64,000 bases of DNA from Scytalidium lignicola (lineage: Eukaryota; Ascomycota; Leotiomycetes): NCBI GenBank assembly GCA_002812745.2, contig NCSJ02000034.1, positions 148,157 through 212,156 on the forward strand, given 5' to 3'. The notes beneath the pieces were generated by a model, which was given only the letters and a program-made list of their open reading frames with translations, was not told the origin of the DNA and made no database searches. Shown here piece by piece: positions 33,015 to 42,715 of the stretch. A program made the translations under genes and the position numbers. Every line of letters starts with the position of its first letter. Within the stretch, counting starts at the first letter, position 1.

Positions 33015-34456
33015 ATGTTTACGCGATTTATAAAACCCGCGGCTTTCAAGCCGGCAGGCTTTACTATCAATACCCGCATTGCCCAGCAAGTCCGATCTCT
33101 AGCTACCGTCGAAGGCAGTGCTGGACGGACCCCACCTGCCCCTCGCAAGAGGGCAACTCCCGTCTCTCATGACCGAGCTACGCTTACCATTAGAGTATGA
33201 GGCATCATTGAATAGAGAGATAGAGTAATGTTGGCTAACACGACTGTTTATAGAACGGCCCAATCTTCCATGGCAAATCCTTTGGTGCAAAGTCCAATAT
33301 TTCTGGCGAGGCGGTTTTCACAACGTCCCTCGTTGGCTATCCTGAGTCTATGACCGATCCTTCTTATCGTGGACAGATCCTTGTCTTCACTCAACCATTG
33401 ATCGGAAACTACGGTGTGCCGTCGTCGGCTCGAGATGACCACGGTCTCTTGAAGTACTTTGAATCCCCGAACATCCAATGCTGCGGAGTAGTTGTTGCCG
33501 ATTATGCCGAGAAATACAGCCATTGGACTGCTGTGGAGAGTTTGAGCGATTGGTGTGCTCGTGAAGGCATCCCCGCTATCTCTGGCGTAGATACGCGAGC
33601 CATCGTTACGCATCTTCGAGAGCAGGGTTCATCCTTAGCCAGAATCACCATTGGAGAGGAGTATGATGCAGACCAAGATGAAGCGTTTGTTGATCCTGAA
33701 CAGATCAACTTGGTTAAGAAGGTCAGCACCAAAGCGCCATTCCACGTCAGTTCCCATAACGGAGATATGCACGTTGCTGTCATCGATTGCGGTGTGAAGG
33801 AAAATATTCTTAGGAGTTTGGTTGGCCGTGGAGCCAGTGTCACAGTCTTTCCATATGACTTCCCCATCCACAAGGTTGCTCATCACTTCGATGGCGTCTT
33901 TATCTCAAATGGCCCTGGTGATCCAACGCACTGTCAAGAGACTGTTTACCATCTAGCACGATTGATGGAGTCATCACAGGTTCCTATTATGGGTATCTGT
34001 CTTGGTCATCAATTGCTAGCCCTTGCTACTGGAGCTCGTACCATTAAGTTGAAATACGGCAACAGAGCCCACAACATCCCAGCCCTAGACTTGACCACTG
34101 GACAATGTCACATCACTAGTCAAAACCATGGATATGCTGTCGATACTACAACACTCCCTTCCGACTTCAAGGAGTATTTTGTCAACTTAAATGATGGTAG
34201 CAATGAGGGAATGATTCACAAGACTCGTCCCATATTCTCCACTCAATTCCATCCTGAAGCTAAGGGTGGCCCTATGGATTCGTCCTATCTCTTTGACATG
34301 TATATCGAAAATGTCCAACGCTACAAGACGAACCAGGCTGTCTATCCAGCTGCCAAGGATAACAGACCCAGCCCTCTTCTAGTGGATATCCTTTCCAAGG
34401 AGCGTGTTGGTGTTTATCCAGCTCAGCCAGTCGCTGCTGCTGCTGCGGCTGCATAA
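33015..34456 (+). CDS. CPA1: Carbamoyl-phosphate synthase, arginine-specific, small (glutaminase) chain
   Basis: Class I glutamine amidotransferase subunit that feeds ammonia to the large chain for arginine synthesis, in mitochondria in filamentous fungi. Exons are 33015-33194 and 33254-34456 with a 59-nt intron; 460 residues. A basic N-terminus ([17 protein letters not shown]) suits mitochondrial import. The small-chain domain begins at [15 protein letters not shown]. The amidotransferase triad is visible: Cys in [12 protein letters not shown], and His and Glu in [12 protein letters not shown]. The C-terminus ends in a run of Ala. It is preceded by the AAP uORF at 32641-32960, so it should be repressed by arginine at the level of translation. 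Confidence 0.96.
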
Positions 34457-34938
34457 TGTTGATCCTATATTGGGGGTTTCATTTGGCGTTTGGGGACTTT
34501 CAAGTTAAGCTATGATTTTTACATCAAAAAACATGAGGATATTTGGTCCATTTATCTGCTGTTGCTTGAAATATTTTGTGTTTCTGCTAGTGATGTTTTG
34601 CTTGCTTCATTCCCTACATACATGACGAGTCTTGAAATAAGAAAACAAAATTAAATATGTCTTGATTCATCTTAGAGCTTTTCACCCATTTGTGTTTTTT
34701 TGTGTTTTAGTGCTCATTCCTATAGTTCGCTTCTGAATATCATGAACTATTCACTCGTGCTGTCGTTTTTATGATCTCACGAATTCACTCACTTTACGTC
34801 CCATGTTTAACCAGCTGAATTGAAGCCCTTCATAACTCTATCCTTCTGTATTTTATTCTGTTCTCTCAATCTGAAAAAAGTCCCAAAATAATTTAATCAG
34901 TTAACGTCTTTGGTGGCAACTGTCAACATTCACCTAAA
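34457..34938. other. Intergenic: CPA1 3' region and NRK promoter
   Basis: 482 nt, T-rich, between two plus-strand genes. No further gene. Confidence 0.45.
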
Positions 34939-36399
34939 ATGGGCAACAATTCACAAGACTTGGCAAAGGTGTTGACTATAGGCATCTCAGGATGCTCATC
35001 CAGTGGCAAAACGACCCTAACCCAACTACTCAATGAGATATTCTCTGATATCAGTTTCATCACTCCACGACCTTCTACGAACTATAACTCTAATGGCTCG
35101 GAAGAAAAGAAGAAGGAACTCAAATTATCTTCTTCCGGTAATAGCGAGCTTGATGACGAGGAAGCAGAGATTGGGGGATCCCTAAAATTTCAAGAAACGG
35201 AACTAAACAACGGCGAAAACAACATTACCATGAAAACCGTCGTAATCCATCAAGATTCATTCTTTGTTCCAAAACCAGAATGTCCGAACGTCACATTTGA
35301 ACTTCTGGGCGATGATCAAGCATACCTTTTGCTTTCTGAGACGGAAAGATCTCCAGAGATCTCCAGGAACAGTCCTAGCAGTATTCAAAGACTGGATGAG
35401 ATAGGCATCCACGAACAGAAGGCAAAATCCACACATAAGATACTAGAGATAGATATCGAATATGGAAAAACATACCAGTTAAACAACAACATCTCCAAGA
35501 GTTCCCGTGACAAACCGTGCAAGAAACAGCAGCAAACTTATTCAGAATCTCAACACCTAACTACATCTTTTATCACCAGTCCTAACACCGACTGTATCTC
35601 AGCCTTAGACATGATCTCTTTCCGGAAAACTATTAGCTTGGCATTAGAGACTGGTTCCGTTCCCCCAGCCTCAACTTTTCCATCTCCTAGACTCGGTTCT
35701 CCGACAATAGCATGGATCAATACTCTAAAGACGGATTATAAACTTCTCATCCAAAAACAACGAATGCGCGTTAGTGATTGGGTATCTAGTCTCTCTCCTA
35801 CAATCACTCTTCCTCAAACTTTATGCTTTATCGAAGGTTTCCTCCTCTATTTGCCATACATCCAAGTACCACCCGGGACCGAGATCAACGGCAATATAAA
35901 AGAGCAATATGCCGCTGCGAGAGAGGTTTTTGATATGATTGACCTAAAGTTGTTTCTACAGATCGAAAGAAATGAAGCGAAGGCACGACGGTTTCGTAGA
36001 CCAGAGTACTGCGATCCTTCAGTTGGAGGGACGCGGAAGGTTGGACAGTTATGGAAAACGGAAGGATATTTCGAGTCAGTCGTGTGGAAGGAACATCTTG
36101 ATAATCTCAACAGATTACGCAGTGAAGAGGGTCCCAGCTGGAGGTTTCTATGCTGGAGGAGCGAGAGGTGGGAAGGGTGCTCGGAAAGGAGAAAAGATGA
36201 GAATTTGGAGAGTTTCACCCCGCAACAGCAGCATGCTATGACGGTTGAGGAGGTAGTCGAATCTGCAGTTGGTCTGATTCTACATTACTTGGAGCGGAGT
36301 ACTATTGGTGTGACTAATGAGGGTTACGTTCAGCAAAATGGAGCTAGGAATAGGGAGGTTATTGGTAGGAGGGATATTGTGTGCCTTGGCAAGAATTGA
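34939..36399 (+). CDS. Nicotinamide riboside kinase-like P-loop kinase
   Basis: Intronless, 486 residues. Walker A GCSSSGKTT at 18-26, IHQDSFF (103-109) at the place where NRK and uridine kinases have DDFF, and a lid/substrate block RRFRRPEYCDPSVG followed by GYFESVVWKEHLDN, which resembles the R-x-x-R...GYF...VWP motif of NRK1. The likely reaction is phosphorylation of nicotinamide riboside to NMN in NAD salvage. It is almost twice the length of human NRK1 because of two low-complexity insertions, residues 45-95 and about 135-225, rich in Ser, Glu and Asn. Assignment to NRK over uridine kinase rests on the GYF-VW block. Confidence 0.8.
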   Translation: MGNNSQDLAKVLTIGISGCSSSGKTTLTQLLNEIFSDISFITPRPSTNYNSNGSEEKKKELKLSSSGNSELDDEEAEIGGSLKFQETELNNGENNITMKTVVIHQDSFFVPKPECPNVTFELLGDDQAYLLLSETERSPEISRNSPSSIQRLDEIGIHEQKAKSTHKILEIDIEYGKTYQLNNNISKSSRDKPCKKQQQTYSESQHLTTSFITSPNTDCISALDMISFRKTISLALETGSVPPASTFPSPRLGSPTIAWINTLKTDYKLLIQKQRMRVSDWVSSLSPTITLPQTLCFIEGFLLYLPYIQVPPGTEINGNIKEQYAAAREVFDMIDLKLFLQIERNEAKARRFRRPEYCDPSVGGTRKVGQLWKTEGYFESVVWKEHLDNLNRLRSEEGPSWRFLCWRSERWEGCSERRKDENLESFTPQQQHAMTVEEVVESAVGLILHYLERSTIGVTNEGYVQQNGARNREVIGRRDIVCLGKN

Positions 36400-36704
36400 A
36401 CAGGATTGTGGTATTGGATTTCATTGATCTGCTTTAGTTTTTACGATGATTTTGGCGTCCAAAAGCTTGTTCCCTTGGAGATTGCAACTAGCAAAACAGT
36501 TTTCATTCTTGAACAGATTAAAAAAAGTAAAGACTTTTTAATACAGGGTTACAAATGACTACAATTAAACCATCCTTGTATATAGCGCCTCTCCCTCTAC
36601 CTGCCATTTCCTTACCTAGCCTTAAAATAAAAACTACACAAGATCCACCCGTTATTTCATTCCTGAATCCGTTGGGTTACCTCTTCTTCTCAGAAAGAAT
36701 TGAT
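36400..36704. terminator. Convergent 3' region
   Basis: 305 nt between the NRK-like gene (+) and the membrane protein gene (-), which end toward each other. AT-rich; nothing else seen. Confidence 0.4.
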
Positions 36705-38062
36705 TCATCTAACTGAACGATCCTCCTGACTTCGACTTCGAGAACTGGAGGTAGGAGGATTAGGACTTCTCTCAGATCGGGATGCAGGGGTATCATGAAT
36801 TGCACCAGGTCTAGGAGGCAGCGCAGGACTACGGCTCCTAGACCTAGCTTCTTTGACATCTTCACCAGCGCTAAGCCTTGAATCATCATCGTGCTCAATA
36901 GTCCTGCCTTCATTATTCATCGATTTCTCACGCTCAAGTCGAACTTCCCGACCACGTTTATGGCAATACCAGAAGACGAATAGTAGTACTGTCAATGAGT
37001 TAGATCAGAATTAAGAGATAGTAAATTCAGAGCAGCAGAGAAGTAGGAGATAGAATAAAACTTACCGAAAAGAGCTAAGCTTAACAATACATTTGTACCC
37101 ATAAAAGCAGGCCACCGTAGTTTGAGGGCATTCAGAATCGTTTTTAAGAGTGACACCACCGCTCCTGGTTTGCCAACTAAGTCTCTTAATGAATTTTGTT
37201 TCCAAACTTTCTTTGCCGCACCTTTTAACCCCGCACTTGTACTTGCACTTGCGAAAGCTGGTGCCTCCGCAGCAATAGCTAGTGCTTCAGGTGCTAAGTT
37301 GCTTGTTAGCTTGCCTGGCAGCTGTGCGATTAACTTTTTCATAAAGCCAGGAAGTGATTCGTATGATTTTGTCAATGTGGAATTGGATGTGTCAAGAAGA
37401 TGGACTAGATCATCGTAGGCTGTTGGGACCCCGTTTATCAGATCCTTCAGGATCACAGTGAACTTTTGGACCAACTCCTGCGATTCTTCAGATAAGCTAA
37501 AGGCGCGGTTGNTCACTGCGTGAAGATTAAGTTCTTCGAGGACTCGTCGCATATCCTCTTCTTCTTTGTCGGCTTCAGCCGGGGGGATTTCTAGTCTTGG
37601 TTCGAGATCTCCAGTTTTGTCCTTAAATCTTTTGTTAGATATGCCAATGAAATCGCAGGAGCGTAGTAGATAATAGCTTACTTTCTTACCGAAATGAGTT
37701 GTCAAAAATGAAAACCTATTTGCCTTCTTTGGTTCTTTATCATTTTCTTTCTCCTTCTCTTTGCCCTTGCCCTTCACCTTCTCCTCTTCCGAAGTAGATT
37801 CTCTAACAGCTACTTCTACCTCACTATCAGTTGCCTCACGAGTTACCGTTAATTTACTCGGACGAATGGGAAGAGGTGGCGGCGTTCCTTCTTCTGAAAC
37901 GATTCTTTCAAGAAAATTCTCATCATCTGCGGTGAGAACTGGGACTTGAACATGAGACTTAGTTCCAGAAGCTGGAGGTGAAGATGCTTGACGTTGATCA
38001 GGCTCCATAGCTTTCTCCTCTTTATGCTTTTTAAACTTCTTATATGCGAAGTATTCCAACAT
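36705..38062 (-). CDS. Unrecognised single-pass membrane protein with RS-rich tail
   Basis: I do not recognise a family. Likely exons are 38062-37682, 37621-37066 and 36988-36705, about 406 residues. The 60-nt first intron (37622-37681) is a multiple of three and stop-free, so splicing of it is not forced by frame. Visible parts are a basic N-terminus (YKKFKKHKEEK), a long Lys/Glu tract (KGKGKEKEKENDKEPKK), a helical middle (SEESQELVQKFTVILKDL, then LPGFMKKLIAQLPGKL), one strong membrane segment (TNVLLSLALFVLLFVFWYC) whose codons are split by the second intron, and a C-terminal tail with SRSRSP and SSRSRS repeats. The N at 37512 sits inside a codon and does not break the frame. Confidence 0.72.
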
Positions 38063-38365
38063 CTTTGCGATATTGTTTAATGGGCTTCACTAGTAATATA
38101 AATAACGTAGAAAGACTTCAACAAACAGGGAAATTGATCTTAGGACGAAGGACATATCGGCCTTGCCTGATTAGTCGCTCATGTCTCACACGTCATAAGT
38201 GGCTGATCCTGCCTCTCTAGACCGCTTTTCCTATCAGACGAAAGTATTGAGGCAACGACCGATAAGATAGTCTCCCTGCTATGGCATCCCAACATTTCTA
38301 GAAAATTTGGATAGGGAGAGGTGGATGCATTAGGTGAGGTGATGTAGATGATAGTACTGTGAACA
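38063..38365. promoter_or_regulatory. Divergent promoter region
   Basis: 303 nt between the starts of the membrane protein (-) and WDR83 (+). No named site recognised. Confidence 0.4.
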
Positions 38366-39535
38366 ATGGCTTTTCCTTCTAGGCCTGTGACACAATTGCT
38401 TGGTTCCAATGGTATATACTTCTTTCCAAAATTATTTACTCTTTTTAAAACCTTGAAAGATCAGCAATTGAGATGATTCATTGGCTGACACAATCCTCAT
38501 GCTCTAGGCCCAGTGCACGCTCTCTGTTACTCCTCCACGCCTTCAACCTACATCCTAACTGGCTCAGCGGATCGCACAATTAGACTGTACAATCCTAATC
38601 GCCAACCCGCCTCTTCAACTAGCCCTCTGGCTCCGAAGCCAACACAGCTAATCCAGAGTTATTCGGCGCATGGCTACTCAGTGTTAGATATTTCCGTCGC
38701 GTATGACAATGCCACCTTTGCCTCTTGTGGCGGTGATCGCAATGTTTTCCTCTGGAATGTCGCAACTGCGCAAACGATATGCCGCTTCGGCGCAACCAGC
38801 AATCAAGGCCACACAGCGCGCGTAAATACCGTCTCTTTCGGGGGTGCAGGAGATAGTGTCCTTGTTAGCGGGAGCTTCGATGCCAGGGTTAGAATATGGG
38901 ATGTTAAGAGTCGCAGTGGAAATCCTGTGATGGTGTTAGATGATGCGGGGGATTCTGTGAGTTGCGTTCTAGTCGGCGGAGGTGGAGAACGAAAAGGGGC
39001 AATTGGAGAGTATGAGATTGTTGCCGGAAGTGTGGATGGAAGGGTTAGGTACTACGATATTCGGATGGGAAAGTTGGAGACAGATGTCATCGGTGCTAGT
39101 GTTACTAGCCTTGCAAGAACAAGAGATGGGAAAGGAGTGCTTGTTGGTGCACTTGATTCAACGATCAGGCTAATGGATAGGGATAGTGGAGGATTATTAA
39201 GGGCCTACAAGGCTGATGAACCGAACAAATTTAAGAATGATGAGTTTAGGTTAAGGAGCTGTTTTGGAGGTAATGAAAAATGGGTTCTTTCAGGAAATGA
39301 GGATGTTAAAGGCAATGATGGGGAAGTTGTGGTATGGGATACTCTAACGGGCAATATCATAGAACGAATCCCCATCCTTGGATCGACCGATTCTAAGAAG
39401 AAGAAAATTGGAAGCGACGGGAGAGAACAAGAGAACAAAGTTGTTATTAGTTGTCTAGCTTGGAAAGAAGACGGCAGAGGCGATCAATGGTGCTGTGCAG
39501 GAACAGATGGCATAGTTACGGTCTTCGGGCCATAA
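38366..39535 (+). CDS. WD40-repeat protein, WDR83/MORG1 type
   Basis: Exons are 38366-38411 and 38508-39535 with a 96-nt intron; 357 residues. The short first exon supplies MAFPSRPVTQLLGSN before GPVHALCYSS. Seven-bladed propeller repeats are visible, with clear Trp-Asp or equivalent ends: ILTGSADRTIRLYNP, FASCGGDRNVFLWNV, LVSGSFDARVRIWDV, IVAGSVDGRVRYYDI, LVGALDSTIRLMD and GEVVVWD. The pattern and length match MORG1/WDR83, a scaffold found with the spliceosome and with MAPK modules in animals. Its job in fungi cannot be read from the sequence. Confidence 0.87.
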
Positions 39536-41111
39536 CTGAGTTAACTTGAAATACGTCTTTATCGATTATCAAAGTCAGAGCTTGTTAGTGTGTTCGAAGG
39601 ACTACATTCTAGAGTGCCTCCGTCCTCTAGCTAGACCAGCTTAAAATTTTGATCCAAGGTCCTGAACAATTGACGAAGATATAAACTAGTCTGATTTTGA
39701 GTCTCGGCTTGATCGAGCTATCCTTCTCGGAGATGGTAAGTTCCTCTTTGTGAAAATACCTGTTACCAAACTCCCTTCATAAGAGTTTCTAAATATCTAA
39801 TCTAATATCAAACATAGCAGACTTGGATTATTGAGCTCTTAATCTTGGATCGGCTCAGCTTTGTCATGTCTCTCAATAAAGCACTGTTCTTGACAGATTG
39901 AAGAAAGCCCGGTTTATCATTACGAAGAGACTACATTCTTCGGCAATTAGTTAGAAGGAAGTTCTCCGTCGACAAAAAACTTTTATTATAAAGTAAAATG
40001 TATTTTTTTATTGTCAGCGTGCTATTGGGAGTTTACTGTCAGAACGTACGATTGCAATGGTAGAGTAACTCTCTGTAAGGTCTGAGGCACGTAACAATAA
40101 CTAATCACAGCGAGTAAATCTGTACGTAGAAGGAAAGATGGTTGTGTATTAATTACAGTAGTAGCGACCACGGTTACAGCATACTAAAGTGTGGGGTAGC
40201 GAGCTACGGCAACGGGAACTCCCGCATGGGCCCACAGTATATCCCTATCTGTAGGAACCAATATTCCCAGCCACAGTACCGATAGTAGTTCAGTTATCTC
40301 CGAAAGGTGATCGACTCTTCTGGCTGACTACCTTTAGGTGGCGAAAAATTAGCATACTGACTATTACTCTTTAGGAAACCAAGTAATTAAGCTTGGTGTC
40401 GCCTAGTTAGTCAACAGCAATTTAAAGTTATCATTATTCGCATGTGTCAATGCTTATCACTTAGTTAATCAACAGCGATTTATAAAGTTAAAATCGCCAT
40501 TATTTACTATGCTTATGGCTCTAATGTCTGACTACAATACTATGCTTGATGTCGCTTAGATAGTCAGCACCAATTTGCAAAGTTAAAACCATCATCATTC
40601 GCCATGCTCATGACTTTAATGTCTGACTACAATGTCATGCTTGATCCCGCTCAGTTAGTCAACAGCAAATTGTAAGGTTGTCTGCATCACTTGGGGAGTC
40701 GAAAGTCTTAGTTGTGGAATCAAGGTCGTTGCAATTGGCTTTAGACCTGGCCCCCGAAGACTCGTCGTCAATCAGCATGGACGGAGATTGGATAGTTCCA
40801 ATCCGAGTCATAGCGAAGTTGAAAAATTTGGTGTACTGGCGTTGAATTCTACCTGTTGTTGAGCGGCTAGAACTAAGAAGATTATCATCTCCAATTTGGT
40901 TGCTATCGCAGTCGAGCAGCTGGTTTTAACGCTTGGTGCCATACTTGATGACTTCCTGTATTGATATATGGTCTAATATAAGTCCAGAAGATTTATATAC
41001 AGACAGCCCCACATCTGTTCTTGTCTCATCCACTATTTTTAACTTTGATTACATTCCTCTTTCTTGTGGAAATATTTTGCATACTACTTGACGTTAAGAC
41101 CCCCGATCAAC
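39536..41111. other. Gene-poor 1.6 kb block upstream of the ice-binding-type gene
   Basis: No supportable gene. It includes the degenerate tandem repeat at 40391-40680, annotated separately, one TACAGTA (40154-40160), and a TATA-like TTTATATA at about 40992-40999, roughly 115 nt before the next start codon. Confidence 0.5.
40391..40680. repeat. Degenerate tandem repeat, about 92-95 nt unit
   Basis: Four related segments start at about 40391, 40452, 40544 and 40639, each opening GCTT and followed by AGTTAGTCAACAGCAATTT or close variants (40405, 40463, 40558, 40653). The 17-nt string TAATGTCTGACTACAAT occurs exactly twice, at 40522 and 40617, 95 nt apart. The first unit is shortened to about 61 nt. 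No coding potential is seen. Confidence 0.75.
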
Positions 41112-42101
41112 ATGAGATTCTTATGCAAGGTTGCTTGCGGTCTCGCATTTCCTTTCCTGATCAGAGCGCAGGCTATTACTCTGGGAACAGCCGCTCCGTT
41201 TGGTGTTCTAGGAGCATCAACGGTTACAAACACAGGACCCACAGTTATCGATGGTGACCTTGGAGTCAGTCCTGGTACAGCCATCACAAATTTCCCTCCC
41301 GGTACTTTCACTGGATCAGAGCACGTCAATGATGCTGTTGCAGCACAAGCCCAAGCGGACGCACTGAATGCTTATAACATTGCCGCTGGCATTGCTTCCA
41401 CTGAAGACTTGAGTAGTCAAAACCTTGGAGGTCGAACACTCACCCCTGGGGTGTACACCTTCACGTCTTCTGCTCAACTCACAGGAGCCCTCACTTTGAA
41501 TGCCGAGGGTAATTCCAATGCTCAATTCGTTTTTCAGATCGATAGCACGCTCACCACTGCCTCCGATGCATCTGTGATAATAGAAAATGGCGCCCAAGCA
41601 TGCAATGTCATCTGGCAAATTGGGTCTTCGGCAACGCTGGGCTCTAATACTACTTTTATAGGGATTATTTTGGCTCACACATCTATTACTGCTGTCACAG
41701 GAACGACAGTTTCGGGTTCATTGATAGCACTCACTGGCGCAGTGACACTTGACTCCAATATCATCACGGTTGTTAATACGTGCTCTACCACTACAACCAC
41801 CACCACCACAACCACCACATCTATCACTGCAAGTACCACAACCACGTCAACTACTCCCACAACGACTTCTACCTTAACCACCACAACCACCCCCATGACG
41901 ACTTCTACCTCTACAATATCTACCACTCCGTCAGCCATCACCTCCACGACAACTACTACCTCTACAATATCCACCACCACTTCAATCACTCCCACGACAA
42001 CTTCTACCTCTACCACCGTTCCTACTACGTTAACTACTCTCACGACAACACCTATTTATCCTATTTACCCTGTTTACCCTGTTTATCCGCAATATGAATA
42101 A
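41112..42101 (+). CDS. Secreted ice-binding-type protein (DUF3494) with Thr/Ser-rich tail
   Basis: Intronless, 329 residues from the ATG at 41112; a further in-frame ATG at 41064 would spoil the signal peptide. MRFLCKVACGLAFPFLIRAQA is a likely secretion signal. The DUF3494 domain covers about residues 22-222, with the family blocks FGVLGASTVTNTGPTVIDGD, LGVSPGTAITNFPPGTF, LTPGVYTFTSSAQLTG, FVFQIDSTLTTAS and CNVIWQIGSSATLGS. Members form a beta-solenoid; several bind ice, others may act in adhesion. After Cys at about 223 come some 85 residues of nearly pure Thr/Ser/Pro, probably O-mannosylated, then a short Pro-Tyr repeat end (YPIYPVYPVYPQYE). Ice binding itself is not shown by the sequence. 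Confidence 0.9.
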   Translation: MRFLCKVACGLAFPFLIRAQAITLGTAAPFGVLGASTVTNTGPTVIDGDLGVSPGTAITNFPPGTFTGSEHVNDAVAAQAQADALNAYNIAAGIASTEDLSSQNLGGRTLTPGVYTFTSSAQLTGALTLNAEGNSNAQFVFQIDSTLTTASDASVIIENGAQACNVIWQIGSSATLGSNTTFIGIILAHTSITAVTGTTVSGSLIALTGAVTLDSNIITVVNTCSTTTTTTTTTTTSITASTTTTSTTPTTTSTLTTTTTPMTTSTSTISTTPSAITSTTTTTSTISTTTSITPTTTSTSTTVPTTLTTLTTTPIYPIYPVYPVYPQYE

Positions 42102-42715
42102 TGGGAGCAGGTTTGTCCTTGATTCTTAGAGCATTTATTTTCTGAGTTTAAAACATTGTAATTGGATAATCAACTACAAAATTAAAAGTTAAGATAATAT
42201 ATACAATATTATATACAATATTATAAAAGTTCTTTTATAGTTAAAGGTTTAAGAACTGAATAATGTATATTATATAAATGAAATTTATTGTGTTTAATTA
42301 AACTTAATAAGTTATAAATTTTCAATTATTCAGTGTCGTTGCATAAAGTAAAATTACACGTGAATTTGCTTCAAATAGAATCAATTGCCCGGTATTAACT
42401 CCGCTATATATCTAACGTCGTGATCATGCTTCAAAACTTAGGCGTGGAGATACTGAATTAATGAGAATGTATTTTTATTTCCTAGCGCATCTTATGCGCA
42501 ACAGTTCCCACGTTGAAATTACTTCGATTCATAAGGGATATCGTACTTTAGGGTAATGTAACTTAAACATCCTGATGAGAGACAGACAGATACTCTATAT
42601 ACAGTTTTATATTCGTATAGTATACATTAGGTAGCCTTCTGGTGTGATCTACAGTACAATGTGATCCTACCCTACCGTTATATAGCGATAAATTTGCCAG
42701 GCCGACCTAGTTTAT
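42102..42715. terminator. AT-rich convergent 3' region
   Basis: 614 nt between the ice-binding-type gene (+) and fumarase (-). Very AT-rich around 42170-42330, with a short direct repeat ATATACAATATT near 42199-42225 and one TACAGTA at 42650-42656. Confidence 0.45.

Noticed and set aside
41675..42043. 122-codon minus-strand ORF rich in Val
   Set aside because: It is the antisense shadow of the ACC/ACA Thr-codon repeats of the ice-binding-type protein.
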